NCBI GenBank assembly: GCA_016700335.1
Contig: CP065014.1
Span: 719,001-783,000, forward strand
From: Chlorobiota bacterium
Lineage (GTDB): Bacteria; Bacteroidota; Ignavibacteria; OLB7
Reading direction: 5' to 3'
Length of the DNA: 64,000 nucleotides
A program made the position numbers and the translations under genes. A model generated the notes under the pieces. The model saw only the letters and a program-made list of their open reading frames with translations, did not search any database and was not told where the DNA came from. Numbering within the stretch: the first letter of the stretch is position 1; every line of letters begins with the position of its first letter. This document shows, piece by piece, positions 38,196 through 47,338 of this stretch.

Positions 38196-38564
38196 ATGAA
38201 AAGTTTCTTTTCAAATAAATTAATAGTTACATTACTTAGTTTTGTACTACTTATATCATCACATCTTAATGCTAACACTGGGTTAGAACTTGCTCGCAGG
38301 GTTTATCCTAATCCCTTTCGAACAAGTACAACTTTTCAATTGAAGATGCCAAATGTAGAAAAAATTCAAATTATAGTATTTGATATTATTGGAAGGAAAG
38401 TTAGAACTCTTCATGACGGAGTGCATCCTCAAGGTGACTACCCAATTTTTTGGGATGGGAATGATGATAATGGAATTCCAGTTCCTCAAGGCACTTATAT
38501 TTGTACATTATTTGCAAATGACTCTCCAGTGAATAGTGTTAAGGTTATTAAAATTGTTGGTTAA
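38196..38564 (+). CDS. Minimal secreted protein: signal peptide plus FlgD-Ig/sorting domain
   Basis: A 122-residue protein. Residues 1-27 are a signal peptide (FVLLISSHLNANTG); the rest, RRVYPNPFRTSTTFQLKMPN, IQIIVFDIIGRKVRTLHDGV, FWDGNDDNGIPVPQGTYICT and NSVKVIKIVG, is a complete FlgD-Ig-like domain as found at the C-terminus of T9SS-secreted proteins. Normally this domain trails a large cargo; here there is none. It is closed by its own terminator. Confidence 0.8.
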   Translation: MKSFFSNKLIVTLLSFVLLISSHLNANTGLELARRVYPNPFRTSTTFQLKMPNVEKIQIIVFDIIGRKVRTLHDGVHPQGDYPIFWDGNDDNGIPVPQGTYICTLFANDSPVNSVKVIKIVG

Positions 38565-38594
38565 ATTTTATATTGTATTTAATAAATTTTTATT

Positions 38595-38633
38595 AAAAGC
38601 AACTTTGATTAATTTTTCATTGTTGCTTTTTTT
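38595..38633 (+). terminator. Rho-independent terminator after the FlgD-Ig-like gene
   Basis: AAAAGCAAC (38595-38603) and GTTGCTTTT (38622-38630) form a 9-bp stem with an 18-nt loop, followed by more T residues, 30 bp after the stop codon. Confidence 0.8.
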
Positions 38634-38729
38634 AATTTAAAAACGATATGAGTGTTACGTAATAAACAACTTTATAATGATTGAAATGTATTGTAACTTA
38701 AAAAGTTATGGAGTTAACTGTTCTAACCT

Positions 38730-38737
38730 TAAATTTG
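38730..38737 (+). promoter_or_regulatory. Putative -7 element of the UDP-sugar dehydrogenase
   Basis: TAAATTTG matches TAnnTTTG, 52 bp before the ATG at 38790; the triplet 19 nt upstream is ATG, one change from TTG. Confidence 0.4.
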
Positions 38738-38789
38738 TATATAAAATAATTTATTTGTAATTGCCAATAATATTTTTACTTTAAAAAAA

Positions 38790-40109
38790 ATGAGTTTATT
38801 AGAGAAAATTAAAAACAAAGAATTCACCGTAGGCGTTGTGGGGCTGGGTTATGTAGGGCTTCCATTAGCTGTAGAATTTGCTAAAAATGGAATTGATGTT
38901 TGGGGAATTGATGTTGATTCCAGAAAGATTGATTCATTAAAATTAGGTGTTAATTATATACAAGATTTGAATAATGAAGAAGTAAATCAAGTACTAAAAA
39001 GTAAAAAACTACAAGCTTCAACAGATTTTTCAGTTTGCTCTAACTGTGATGTAATCTATGTTTGCGTCCCAACTCCATTTACACCAAATAAAGAACCAGA
39101 TATTTCTTACATTCTTCAAGCAGCTGAAGGAATATCTCAAAATCGGAAAAAAGAGCAATGTATTATCTTAAAAAGTACAACTTTCCCAAATACAACTGAA
39201 GGTTATGTTTTGCCAATTTTACAATATGATGATTGGAAAATTGGTGAGAATTTTTATTTAGCTTTTTCACCAGAAAGAATTGACCCAGGTAATAAAAATT
39301 GGCACACTTCAAATACTCCTATTGTTGTTGGAGGTGTTACTGCTGTTTGTACTAAAATTGCTGCAGAAGCAAATAGAATTATCATAGATAAAGTAATCGA
39401 AGTCAGTTCTCCAAAAGTTGCTGAAATGGAGAAACTTTTAGAGAATATTTTTAGATCTGTAAATATAGCTTTAGTAAATGAGTTAGCTCAGTTGTGCGAT
39501 CGAATGGGGGGTGTAAACATGTGGGAAGTTGTTGATGCAGCTGCTTCTAAGCCATTTGGTTTTATGCCATTTTATCCTGGTCCTGGTATTGGTGGACATT
39601 GTATTTTAATAGATCCATATTACCTTAGTTGGCTTGCTCGTGAACATGATTTTGTAACAAATTTTATTACTTTAGCAGCTGAAGTAAATGAATCAATGCC
39701 ATTTTACGTCAAGCAGATGGTACTTCATCAAATTGCACATTTACCTGTTACATTAAAAACTGCAAAAATTGTAATTTTAGGTGTTGCTTTTAAAAGAGAT
39801 GTTGATGATTTAAGGCATAGTCCTGCTCATAGAGTTATGGAACTTTTAAAACAAGATGGGGCTTGTAATATGGTTTATGTTGATTCATTTATTCCCCAAA
39901 TGGATTTGTTAGGTCAAAAGTTAAATTCTGAAAAATATAGTATTGAATTGCTTCAAAGTGCTGATTTAGTTGTTATCACAACTGATCATACAGATATTGA
40001 TTACTCTGAAGTTGTGAATTATTCTAATGTGGTTATTGATACTAGAAATGCTACTAAAAACGTAAAACTAGGTAGAGAAAAAATAGTTTTACTAGGTGAT
40101 GGTAAGTAA
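38790..40109 (+). CDS. UDP-N-acetyl-D-glucosamine/mannosamine 6-dehydrogenase-like
   Basis: A 439-residue NAD-dependent nucleotide-sugar dehydrogenase of the WbpA/WecC group that oxidises a UDP-HexNAc at C6 to the uronic acid for surface polysaccharide. GVVGLGYVGLPLAVEFAKNG is the NAD-binding start; VCVPTPFTPNKEPDISY, FSPERIDPGN and the catalytic cysteine motif PGPGIGGHCILIDPYYL follow; the C-terminal UDP-binding domain has LGVAFKRDVDDLRHSPA. The sugar (GlcNAc or ManNAc) cannot be told from sequence alone. It starts a run of envelope-sugar genes. Confidence 0.9.
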   Translation: MSLLEKIKNKEFTVGVVGLGYVGLPLAVEFAKNGIDVWGIDVDSRKIDSLKLGVNYIQDLNNEEVNQVLKSKKLQASTDFSVCSNCDVIYVCVPTPFTPNKEPDISYILQAAEGISQNRKKEQCIILKSTTFPNTTEGYVLPILQYDDWKIGENFYLAFSPERIDPGNKNWHTSNTPIVVGGVTAVCTKIAAEANRIIIDKVIEVSSPKVAEMEKLLENIFRSVNIALVNELAQLCDRMGGVNMWEVVDAAASKPFGFMPFYPGPGIGGHCILIDPYYLSWLAREHDFVTNFITLAAEVNESMPFYVKQMVLHQIAHLPVTLKTAKIVILGVAFKRDVDDLRHSPAHRVMELLKQDGACNMVYVDSFIPQMDLLGQKLNSEKYSIELLQSADLVVITTDHTDIDYSEVVNYSNVVIDTRNATKNVKLGREKIVLLGDGK

Positions 40110-40214
40110 TAAATGATTTAAATCAGAATCTTGATTTGTAGAATTCATATTTTAAAAAATTGTAAAATAATATTTAAAATTCCAATTTTATAAAAATCAA
40201 TAATTTTGATAAAA

Positions 40215-40430
40215 ATGTATAAACAACAAATGGAAAATACTTATAATTATAAAACTCATAGAACCAGTGAGTTAAATTCTAAAAATAGAAAGTTTTTAAT
40301 CGTTATTGCTACTATAGCAATTTTATTGTGTTTTGGTTCTGCATATTACATTGCTACTATAGGTGGTCTAAATAAAAAAGATGCAATGCCAGTAAGAGCT
40401 AAATATATTTTAGAACATAAATCCAAATAG
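40215..40430 (+). CDS. Small single-pass membrane protein
   Basis: About 71 residues, from the ATG at 40215 (a TTG at 40206 is also in frame). One membrane helix is clear, FLIVIATIAILLCFGSAYYI, with a polar 30-residue N-terminal part rich in N, K and T and a short basic tail. It ends two bases before the ATG of the HldD-like epimerase, so the two are translationally coupled. I do not recognise a family; a lipid- or polysaccharide-assembly accessory role is only suggested by context. Confidence 0.55.
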   Translation: MYKQQMENTYNYKTHRTSELNSKNRKFLIVIATIAILLCFGSAYYIATIGGLNKKDAMPVRAKYILEHKSK

Positions 40431-40432
40431 TG

Positions 40433-41398
40433 ATGATAATTATTACTGGAGCATTAGGTTTTATTGGTAGTTGTTTGATTCAGTTTTTAAATGACAAAGG
40501 AATAAATAATATCGTAATAGTTGATGATTTTTCATTTATTTCTAAAGTAAAAAATATTGAAAATAAAATATATTCTGAAAAAATTGAAAGGGAAGTTTTT
40601 ATAAATTGGTTAAAGAGTTGTAGTGAGAAAATTGAAATTTTATTCCATATTGGCGCAAGGACTGATACAACAGAAAAAGACTATTCGATATTCGAAATTT
40701 TAAATTTAAATTTTTCTAAGGAATTGTGGAATGTTTGTTCACAAAAATCAATTCCTTTAATATATGCTTCGAGTGCTGCTACGTATGGTCTAGGAGAATT
40801 TGGTTATACTGAAGATTATGATTTAATTCCAAAACTAAAGCCTTTAAATCCTTATGCGGTTTCAAAAAATGAATTTGATAAATGGGTTTTAAAACAAAAG
40901 ACATCTCCCCCAAATTGGTATGGATTGAAATTCTTTAATGTATATGGTCCAAATGAATATCATAAATCAAGAATGGCATCAGTAGTATATCAAGCATTTA
41001 ACCAAATTAGAACTTATGGGAAAATGAGGTTGTTTAAATCTCATGTTAATAATGTGAAAGATGGAGAGCAAAAAAGGGATTTCATATATGTGTTAGATGT
41101 TTGTAAAGTATGTTATTTTTTGTATCAGAATAAACCTGAAAATGGTATTTACAATTTAGGAAGTGGTATTGCAAGAAGTTTTTTTGACTTAACATTATGC
41201 ACTTTCAAAGCAATGAATCTTAAACTTGAATTAGAGTTTATAGACACTCCAAATGACATTAGAAACTCTTATCAGTATTTTACTGAAGCAAATATGGAGA
41301 AGTTAATTAGTTCTGGTTATAAAGATGGCTTTACTACAATTGAAGATGGAATATCTGATTACGTTCAAAATTTTCTCTCATCAAACAATTATTATTAG
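40433..41398 (+). CDS. hldD: ADP-L-glycero-D-manno-heptose 6-epimerase
   Basis: A 321-residue extended SDR that converts ADP-D-glycero- to ADP-L-glycero-D-manno-heptose for LPS inner core. ATG at 40433 is used; GTG at 40430 is in frame. The NADP fingerprint is TGALGFIGS, and the active-site YxxxK is in PLNPYAVSKNEFDKWV. FHIGARTDTTEKDYSIFEIL, NVYGPNEYHKSRMASVVYQ, DFIYVLDVCKVCYFLYQN and GIYNLGSGIARSF are diagnostic for HldD. Its presence implies heptose-containing lipopolysaccharide. Confidence 0.92.
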   Translation: MIIITGALGFIGSCLIQFLNDKGINNIVIVDDFSFISKVKNIENKIYSEKIEREVFINWLKSCSEKIEILFHIGARTDTTEKDYSIFEILNLNFSKELWNVCSQKSIPLIYASSAATYGLGEFGYTEDYDLIPKLKPLNPYAVSKNEFDKWVLKQKTSPPNWYGLKFFNVYGPNEYHKSRMASVVYQAFNQIRTYGKMRLFKSHVNNVKDGEQKRDFIYVLDVCKVCYFLYQNKPENGIYNLGSGIARSFFDLTLCTFKAMNLKLELEFIDTPNDIRNSYQYFTEANMEKLISSGYKDGFTTIEDGISDYVQNFLSSNNYY

Positions 41399-41451
41399 TT
41401 ATTTATTCTAAGATGAGATTAAATTAATCAAGCATTTAACTTAATAATCTA

Positions 41452-42648
41452 GTGACATTGTTAATTCAAATATTGCTTTATGTATCTATATTTTGGTTAA
41501 TATATGTTTATTTTTTGTATCCCATTTTGTTGTCTTTCTTATCTAAATTTTTTGGAACAAAAGTAAAAAGGGATTTTAATTACAAGCCTAAAGTTTCTTT
41601 TGTTATGGCAGCTCATAATGAAGAACAATTAATCAGAGGACGGCTACAATGTTATATAGATTTAAATTATCCTAAGGAATTACTTTCATTTTATATAGGA
41701 TCTGATTATTCAACAGATAAAACAGATGAAATAATAGAGGAGTTCCAAAAGATTAATAGTTCAATATTTCTAAAAAAATTTCAACGTACAGGTAAAACTA
41801 AAATTGTTTATGAATTAGCTCAAGAAACTGATTCAGAAATAATTATATTTACTGATGCTGATATATTAATGCCACCAGATAGCTTAAACTCAATTGTTTC
41901 ATCATTTACCGACCCTACTGTAGGAGGTATTGTTACAAATATATTGTATTCTGATAATGCAGAAAATATTGGAAATAAAGGTGAGAAAAAATTCTTGCAA
42001 ATTGAAACAAATCTCCGTTCAAATGAAGCAAACTTTTACTCAACAGTTGCTCCTACAGGACCTTGTTTTGCAGTTAGAAAAGGATCTTATTACCCTATGG
42101 ATGATTATAGATTGAGTGATGATTTGCATCTAACAATATCAATACCTGATAATGGTTTTAGAGTTTGTTTTGATAGAGAAGCAAAAATTTATGAAATAAA
42201 TAAAAGAAGTCTAGAGTCTGAATTTAAAAGGAGAATAAGAGTTGGTGAGCAGGCAATGTCAACAATTTTAAGTTATAAATCAACTAAGTATCCATGGAGG
42301 TCTTGGATAGGATTCCAAATGTGGTCTCATCGATTATTAAGGAATATTTCTATTATACCAGCAATTACAACAATTGTATTATCAGTTATTCTATGTTATA
42401 AACTAGATAATGATTTATTGACTTTTCCAAACTTTGATTCAAATATTATATTTTGGTTAATTGCAAATTTAGGTTTGATTTCTATATCATTAATAATTAT
42501 CACATTTTTGTTTCATAAAATAAATATTAAAATTCCATTTCTACATTATTTGCTTTTTTTCTCAGCAATGGTACTTGCATTAAATATTGGATCAATGAAG
42601 TCTTTAAGATCAGGTGGATTGGCTTCTTGGAATACTCCTAGATTGTAA
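41452..42648 (+). CDS. Membrane glycosyltransferase, family 2
   Basis: A 398-residue GT-A fold enzyme with an N-terminal membrane helix (residues 2-25, ILLYVSIFWLIYVYFLYPIL) and three C-terminal ones (about 302-322, 334-354, 365-385). The GT2 core shows KVSFVMAAHNEEQLIRGRL, the DxD-like site IIFTDADILMPPDS, and the acceptor-side DDLHLTISIP with KRRIRVGEQAM in the place of the Q/RxxRW motif, which suggests a processive or polyprenyl-linked enzyme. The start is a GTG at 41452. Its substrate is unknown; the context suggests LPS or capsule. Confidence 0.85.
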   Translation: MTLLIQILLYVSIFWLIYVYFLYPILLSFLSKFFGTKVKRDFNYKPKVSFVMAAHNEEQLIRGRLQCYIDLNYPKELLSFYIGSDYSTDKTDEIIEEFQKINSSIFLKKFQRTGKTKIVYELAQETDSEIIIFTDADILMPPDSLNSIVSSFTDPTVGGIVTNILYSDNAENIGNKGEKKFLQIETNLRSNEANFYSTVAPTGPCFAVRKGSYYPMDDYRLSDDLHLTISIPDNGFRVCFDREAKIYEINKRSLESEFKRRIRVGEQAMSTILSYKSTKYPWRSWIGFQMWSHRLLRNISIIPAITTIVLSVILCYKLDNDLLTFPNFDSNIIFWLIANLGLISISLIIITFLFHKINIKIPFLHYLLFFSAMVLALNIGSMKSLRSGGLASWNTPRL

Positions 42649-42741
42649 TAATTAGTTAAAATTAAAAATTATAATTCAAACTTTTATAATGTATTTTGAT
42701 ATCTTATCTGAATCAGAGACAATTTATTGAGAAGTATGAAT

Positions 42742-42749
42742 TATCTTTG
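42742..42749 (+). promoter_or_regulatory. Possible -7 element before the 89-residue gene
   Basis: TATCTTTG is a perfect TAnnTTTG match about 47 bp before the ATG at 42796. No TTG lies at 18-20 nt upstream. Confidence 0.4.
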
Positions 42750-42795
42750 TGTAAATATATTTTAATTCTTATATCAACAATTTACTTTTTTTTCT

Positions 42796-43065
42796 ATGAA
42801 TGATACTACTTCAACATCAAGAATAAAAAATATGACAAAAGATGAATTGGCTAGTATTGCTTATTCATCTGTAGAAAATTTGGAATGGTTAGAAATGAAT
42901 GATGGAATCAGGTTAGGTTACCACATTTATTTGTACCTTATGGGTACTATTACTTCAATTGAAGAAGCAGTTTTAGAATCAAACTCAAGAACTTCATTAT
43001 CTCATACTCAGCTTATTTCTTTTATTAAAGAAAGGCTTTCTGCTGCTGGTATTGAAGCTCTATAG
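42796..43065 (+). CDS. Small acidic protein, unknown function
   Basis: An 89-residue soluble protein with no signal peptide, no cysteine and no recognised domain. The composition (serine- and threonine-rich N-terminus, then helical segments KDELASIAYSSVENLEWLEM and LISFIKERLSAAGIEAL) suggests a small helical protein. A promoter-like box precedes it and the LD-carboxypeptidase follows after a short gap, so they may be co-transcribed. Confidence 0.55.
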   Translation: MNDTTSTSRIKNMTKDELASIAYSSVENLEWLEMNDGIRLGYHIYLYLMGTITSIEEAVLESNSRTSLSHTQLISFIKERLSAAGIEAL

Positions 43066-43104
43066 TATTTTTTAATTATTTTGAATTACTATATTTTATT
43101 TAAT

Positions 43105-44235
43105 TTGAAAAAGATAATTCATAATACAAGTAATTCATTTAAAATAGAGGAAAGAAGGGAATTTATTAAAGGTATTATTGGATTATCTGTTTTATCTACT
43201 CTTTCTGCTTGTTCAACCCTATTCACTAAGTCTAATTCTAAAAATACTTCAAATCGAAACAATCAAAATAGTTTAATCAAACCACCAGCACTGAAAATTG
43301 GAGATACTATTGGTATTGTTGCTCCTGCTAGTGGAGTTAATGATGAGGAAATTACAGCTGCAAAAAGAATACTTGAAGGTTTAGGCTTCAAAGTAATTCT
43401 TGGATCTTATCTTACTAAAAGTTTTGGATATTTATCTGCTCAAGATATGCAAAGAGCTGATGATTTTATGACTATGATCAGAAATCCAACTGTTAAATGT
43501 GTAATGGCAATCAGAGGTGGGTATGGTGTTATGAGAATTCTAGATCTTTTAGACTTTGATGAAATTAGAAGAAATCCTAAGATTATAATTGGATACTCAG
43601 ATATAACAGCGCTTGTTTCAGCTGTTTATCAGAAATCTAATATGGTTGCTTTTCATGGACCTGTAGCATATTCAAATTTTGATGATTTTACCTTGGATTC
43701 TTTTAAAAGGGTTTTAATGAACCAAAAGCCAGCAGGAGAATTTTTTGAAAGTGAGGAGTTTAAAAGCACGACAATATTTAGTGAAAGTAAGGCTTCTACA
43801 ATTGTTGGAGGTAAGACTTCTGGAAAACTTGTAGGGGGTAATTTGTATTTAATCACATCATTAATGGGTACTCCGTATGAAATTGATACGAAAGATAAAA
43901 TCCTATTTATTGAAGAAGTTGGAGAAGAACCTTACAGAGTTGATAGAATGTTAACTCAGTTAAGATTATCTGGAAAGTTAAAACAATGTGCAGGTATTGC
44001 TTTGGGTAGATTTATAAAATGTGAATTAACAGAAGTTAATGAACAATACAAAATGATAACTTCTTTGGAACAAGTGCTTAAAGAAGAGTTAAGTAAATTT
44101 AATATCCCAGTAGTTTATGGATTATCGATTGGTCATATAAAAAGTAAACTAACAATTCCTATTGGTGTTGAAGCAGAACTAAATTCTTTTACTAAAACTC
44201 TTACAATAAAGGAACAAGCAGTTTCTTGGGTTTAA
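43105..44235 (+). CDS. LD-carboxypeptidase (S66), predicted Tat-exported lipoprotein
   Basis: A 376-residue muramoyl-tetrapeptide carboxypeptidase that trims peptidoglycan stem peptides. The N-terminus has a Tat-like motif and lipobox, ERREFIKGIIGLSVLSTLSACS, so the mature protein would be lipid-anchored at that cysteine. The S66 core is clear: IGDTIGIVAPASGV, MAIRGGYGVMRIL, the nucleophile serine in IIGYSDITALVSAV, and GKLVGGNLYLITSLMGTPYEI. E. coli LdcA is cytosolic, so export here is unusual. The start is most likely TTG at 43105; TTG at 43081 is also in frame. Confidence 0.8.
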   Translation: MKKIIHNTSNSFKIEERREFIKGIIGLSVLSTLSACSTLFTKSNSKNTSNRNNQNSLIKPPALKIGDTIGIVAPASGVNDEEITAAKRILEGLGFKVILGSYLTKSFGYLSAQDMQRADDFMTMIRNPTVKCVMAIRGGYGVMRILDLLDFDEIRRNPKIIIGYSDITALVSAVYQKSNMVAFHGPVAYSNFDDFTLDSFKRVLMNQKPAGEFFESEEFKSTTIFSESKASTIVGGKTSGKLVGGNLYLITSLMGTPYEIDTKDKILFIEEVGEEPYRVDRMLTQLRLSGKLKQCAGIALGRFIKCELTEVNEQYKMITSLEQVLKEELSKFNIPVVYGLSIGHIKSKLTIPIGVEAELNSFTKTLTIKEQAVSWV

Positions 44236-44293
44236 TACTTACTTAATTTTAGAAAATTATTTGTAATTACATAAATAAATTTTGTTTTCTAAC

Positions 44294-44322
44294 TTGATAA
44301 TTTATTTCTATTTTTAAATTTG
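44294..44322 (+). promoter_or_regulatory. Promoter of uvrC
   Basis: TTG (44294-44296), an 18-nt spacer, and TAAATTTG (44315-44322), both boxes fitting the Bacteroidota consensus, about 90 bp before the uvrC start. Confidence 0.5.
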
Positions 44323-44413
44323 GTTAACATAAATTTTGTTTGTTTAAACTAATTATTCTTGAAGAATTCATCTCTTGTTTTTATAATTTATTCAGATTTT
44401 ACAATTTGATTAT

Positions 44414-46267
44414 TTGGAAAATGAAACAAATATCTTAGATAAAATACAGAATCTTCCAACTGATTCTGGAGTTTACCAATATTACGATTCAAAAGGGATT
44501 GTAATTTATGTAGGTAAAGCAAAAAACCTTAGAAGCCGAATTAAATCTTATTTTCAAGAGGGAAGACCTAAAGATCCCAAAACAATTGCATTAGTAAATA
44601 AAATATTTGATATTGAAATAATTGTAACTGATTCACCAGTTGAAGCTTTAATTCTTGAAGATACCTTAATTAAGAAGTTCAAGCCTCGTTACAATATCCT
44701 TTTAAAAGACGATAAATCATTTCCATTCATAAGAGTAACCAACGAACCATTTCCTAAAGTATTTTCAACAAGAAGAAAAATTAGAGATGGTAGCAAATAT
44801 TTTGGACCATATACAGATTTGAAGTATATGAAATATTTGCTTAAAACCATTAGATCAATCTTTCAGATAAGGTCTTGTGATTTAAATTTAAGAAAAGACT
44901 TGATTGAACAAAATAAATTTAAGATTTGTTTGGATTATCATATAGGTAAATGCTTAGGTCCTTGTGAAGCATACCAATCAAGTGTGGAATATAATGAAAT
45001 GATTATACAAGTGATAAGAGTTCTTAAAGGAAAAACAAAAGACTTAGAAAATGAATTAGAACGTGAAATGACTTATTACTCAGAGGCTTTAATGTTTGAA
45101 AAAGCTGCACATTCCAGAGATAGATTAACTAAATTAAAAGAATATAGAGGTAACCAAAAGGTTGTTGTTGATGATTTGACTGATAGAGATATTATTTCAT
45201 ATTGTTCACAAGATGAAGATGCCTGTGCGGTAATATTGAAAATTCGAGATGGAAGATTAACAGGAAAACAACATCACTATTTAACCGGAGTGTTGGAAAT
45301 GCCAGAAGAAGATATTCTAACTTCTATTATTAGAAGGCATTATTTAACTTGTGAAGATGTACCAGAAGAAATATTGTTACCATCAGAAATTGAAGATGTT
45401 GATTTGATAGAAAGATTTTTATCGGACATACGAAAAGAGGGAAAAGTAAAACTTGTTTTCCCAAAACAAGGGGACAAACAGAAGTTAGTTTCAATGGCTC
45501 AAACTAATGCAAAATTTTTACTTGAGGATTTGAAAATACAAAAAATGAAAGTCAAAGATGTTATCCCAAAAACTTTAAGTTCTTTACAACGAGATTTGTT
45601 TTTAGATAAACCTCCAAGACGAATTGATTGTTTTGATAACTCCAATTTTCAAGGTAGTGAACCTGTTAGTTCAATGGTCTGTTTTATTGATGGTAAGCCC
45701 AAACCAAGCGAATATAAAAAATACAAAGTTAAAAATGTGATTGGAATTGATGATTTTGCAACAATGAAAGAAACTGTTTTTAGAAGATATAAAAGAGTCA
45801 TTGATGAAGGACTATCTTTCCCAGATTTAATAGTAATTGATGGAGGAAAAGGGCAGGTATCATCTGCTATGGAAGCAATGTTAGAACTAGGTTTAGAGCA
45901 TATTCCACTTATTGGATTGGCAAAAAGACTAGAAGAAATTATTGTACCTGGAAAAGATGAATCTTTAATTTTACCAAGAACTTCAAGTAGTTTGAGGTTG
46001 CTTCAACAAATTAGAGATGAAGCCCATAGAACTGCAATTACTTTTCATAGATCTTTAAGAGATAAAAGGACTTTACAAACTGAATTCACTAATATTGATG
46101 GCGTTGGTCCTAAAACTGCATTGAAGATTTTTGAAAAATTCGGATCTGTAAGAGGTGTTCAATTAGCTCTAATTCAAGAGCTAAAAGATATGTTAGGTGA
46201 TAAAACTGGAGAAGCCGTTTTTAATTATTTTAAACAAAAAGATGAAACTTCAAACACAATAGAATAA
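44414..46267 (+). CDS. uvrC: Excinuclease ABC subunit C
   Basis: A 617-residue nuclease that makes both incisions in nucleotide excision repair. It starts with TTG at 44414. The N-terminal GIY-YIG domain shows SGVYQYYDSKGIVIYVGKAK; the UVR motif is at EALMFEKAAHSRDRLTKL; the C-terminal RNase-H-like endonuclease domain has RIDCFDNSNFQGSEPVSSMV and LIVIDGGKGQVSSAMEAM; and the end is a helix-hairpin-helix, TEFTNIDGVGPKTALKIFEK. Length is normal. Confidence 0.97.
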   Translation: MENETNILDKIQNLPTDSGVYQYYDSKGIVIYVGKAKNLRSRIKSYFQEGRPKDPKTIALVNKIFDIEIIVTDSPVEALILEDTLIKKFKPRYNILLKDDKSFPFIRVTNEPFPKVFSTRRKIRDGSKYFGPYTDLKYMKYLLKTIRSIFQIRSCDLNLRKDLIEQNKFKICLDYHIGKCLGPCEAYQSSVEYNEMIIQVIRVLKGKTKDLENELEREMTYYSEALMFEKAAHSRDRLTKLKEYRGNQKVVVDDLTDRDIISYCSQDEDACAVILKIRDGRLTGKQHHYLTGVLEMPEEDILTSIIRRHYLTCEDVPEEILLPSEIEDVDLIERFLSDIRKEGKVKLVFPKQGDKQKLVSMAQTNAKFLLEDLKIQKMKVKDVIPKTLSSLQRDLFLDKPPRRIDCFDNSNFQGSEPVSSMVCFIDGKPKPSEYKKYKVKNVIGIDDFATMKETVFRRYKRVIDEGLSFPDLIVIDGGKGQVSSAMEAMLELGLEHIPLIGLAKRLEEIIVPGKDESLILPRTSSSLRLLQQIRDEAHRTAITFHRSLRDKRTLQTEFTNIDGVGPKTALKIFEKFGSVRGVQLALIQELKDMLGDKTGEAVFNYFKQKDETSNTIE

Positions 46268-46458
46268 AAATTGAGTTTTAAATAACTTTATTTTCCCAAC
46301 CAATCTTTAATTTATCTCTCTTCAGATAAAAAATTAATTCATCTGATTAATAACCTTGAAATAAATTGATATTTTTTTGTAAAAAAGTATTAATTTACAT
46401 TAATAAAAATTTAGAAACTTTATTTTTTCAATCAATTCACAATTTTGTTAATCTACTA

Positions 46459-47268
46459 ATGGAAGAGAATAATAATTTTCAGGAAATTCAAGAACCTGAT
46501 GAAATATATAATAATGAAAATCCAATAGATGAACTTACCCCCTTTGATAGGTTCGCAAAAGTACTTACTTCTCCTACAGAAGCCTTTGATGGCTTGTTAA
46601 GCAGCACTAAAAAGAAATCAATAATAATTTGGGGTTTATTGTTTTCTATTGTAGCTTACTCTTTTGCAATGATTATTGCAACCACATCTGATGGCATGAA
46701 GAAAGTTATTCTAGATAAACAGATGGCTCAATTTGAAAAGATGAAAAAAGATGGTAAAATGAGTGATGAAGAAATTGATAAAGCAAGAGAAATGATGACT
46801 CAGGGGAGTATGACAATGATTTTTGGAATGTTGGGTATTATAGTTGGAACACCACTAATATGGGCTATATTCGGTTTATTGACTTTTATTGTTGCTAGAA
46901 TTTTAGAAAAAGAGCGAAATGAAGGGTTAGTTTTTAGTACTGCGTTTGCTGTGACTATGATTGCAGGAATAATCAGTTTAATTGAATCTGTTTTTAGTGC
47001 AATTGCAATTCTGATTACTGATAACGAGTTTTCTTTTAGTTTAAATCAAATCATGAAAAGTGAGAATAGTTTCTTGAAATTTTTATTTGGAAGTTTAAAT
47101 CCTTTTACAATTTGGTGGTTAATTGTTTCTGCAATTGGAATCTCTGTAATTGCAAGAGTTGAAAAAGGTAAATCTATAATGGTATGCACAATCACATATC
47201 TTGTTGTTGGCTTGGGAATGGCTGGATTAAGCCAATTATTCAAAGGAATGTTCTCTTTTGGAGGGTAA
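46459..47268 (+). CDS. Yip1-domain membrane protein
   Basis: A 269-residue integral membrane protein, starting at the ATG at 46459 (the same frame is open upstream to 46366 but lacks charged residues before the acidic N-terminus MEENNNFQEIQEPDE). FDRFAKVLTSPTEAFDGLLS is the typical entry segment of Yip1 proteins, followed by five or so helices (WGLLFSIVAYSFAMIIATT, MTMIFGMLGIIVGTPLIWAI, AFAVTMIAGIISLIESVFSA and others). Bacterial Yip1 proteins have no established biochemical role. It opens a run of five small membrane proteins. Confidence 0.7.
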   Translation: MEENNNFQEIQEPDEIYNNENPIDELTPFDRFAKVLTSPTEAFDGLLSSTKKKSIIIWGLLFSIVAYSFAMIIATTSDGMKKVILDKQMAQFEKMKKDGKMSDEEIDKAREMMTQGSMTMIFGMLGIIVGTPLIWAIFGLLTFIVARILEKERNEGLVFSTAFAVTMIAGIISLIESVFSAIAILITDNEFSFSLNQIMKSENSFLKFLFGSLNPFTIWWLIVSAIGISVIARVEKGKSIMVCTITYLVVGLGMAGLSQLFKGMFSFGG

Positions 47269-47338
47269 TATTTTCAATAGTATATATAAATTTATAAATA
47301 ATTTGTTTATGAAATTCAAATAAAGTATTTTTTTAGAA

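Noticed and set aside
46309..46340. Hairpin TTTATCT/AGATAAA after uvrC as a terminator
   Set aside because: Short AT-only stem followed by A rather than T on the plus strand.
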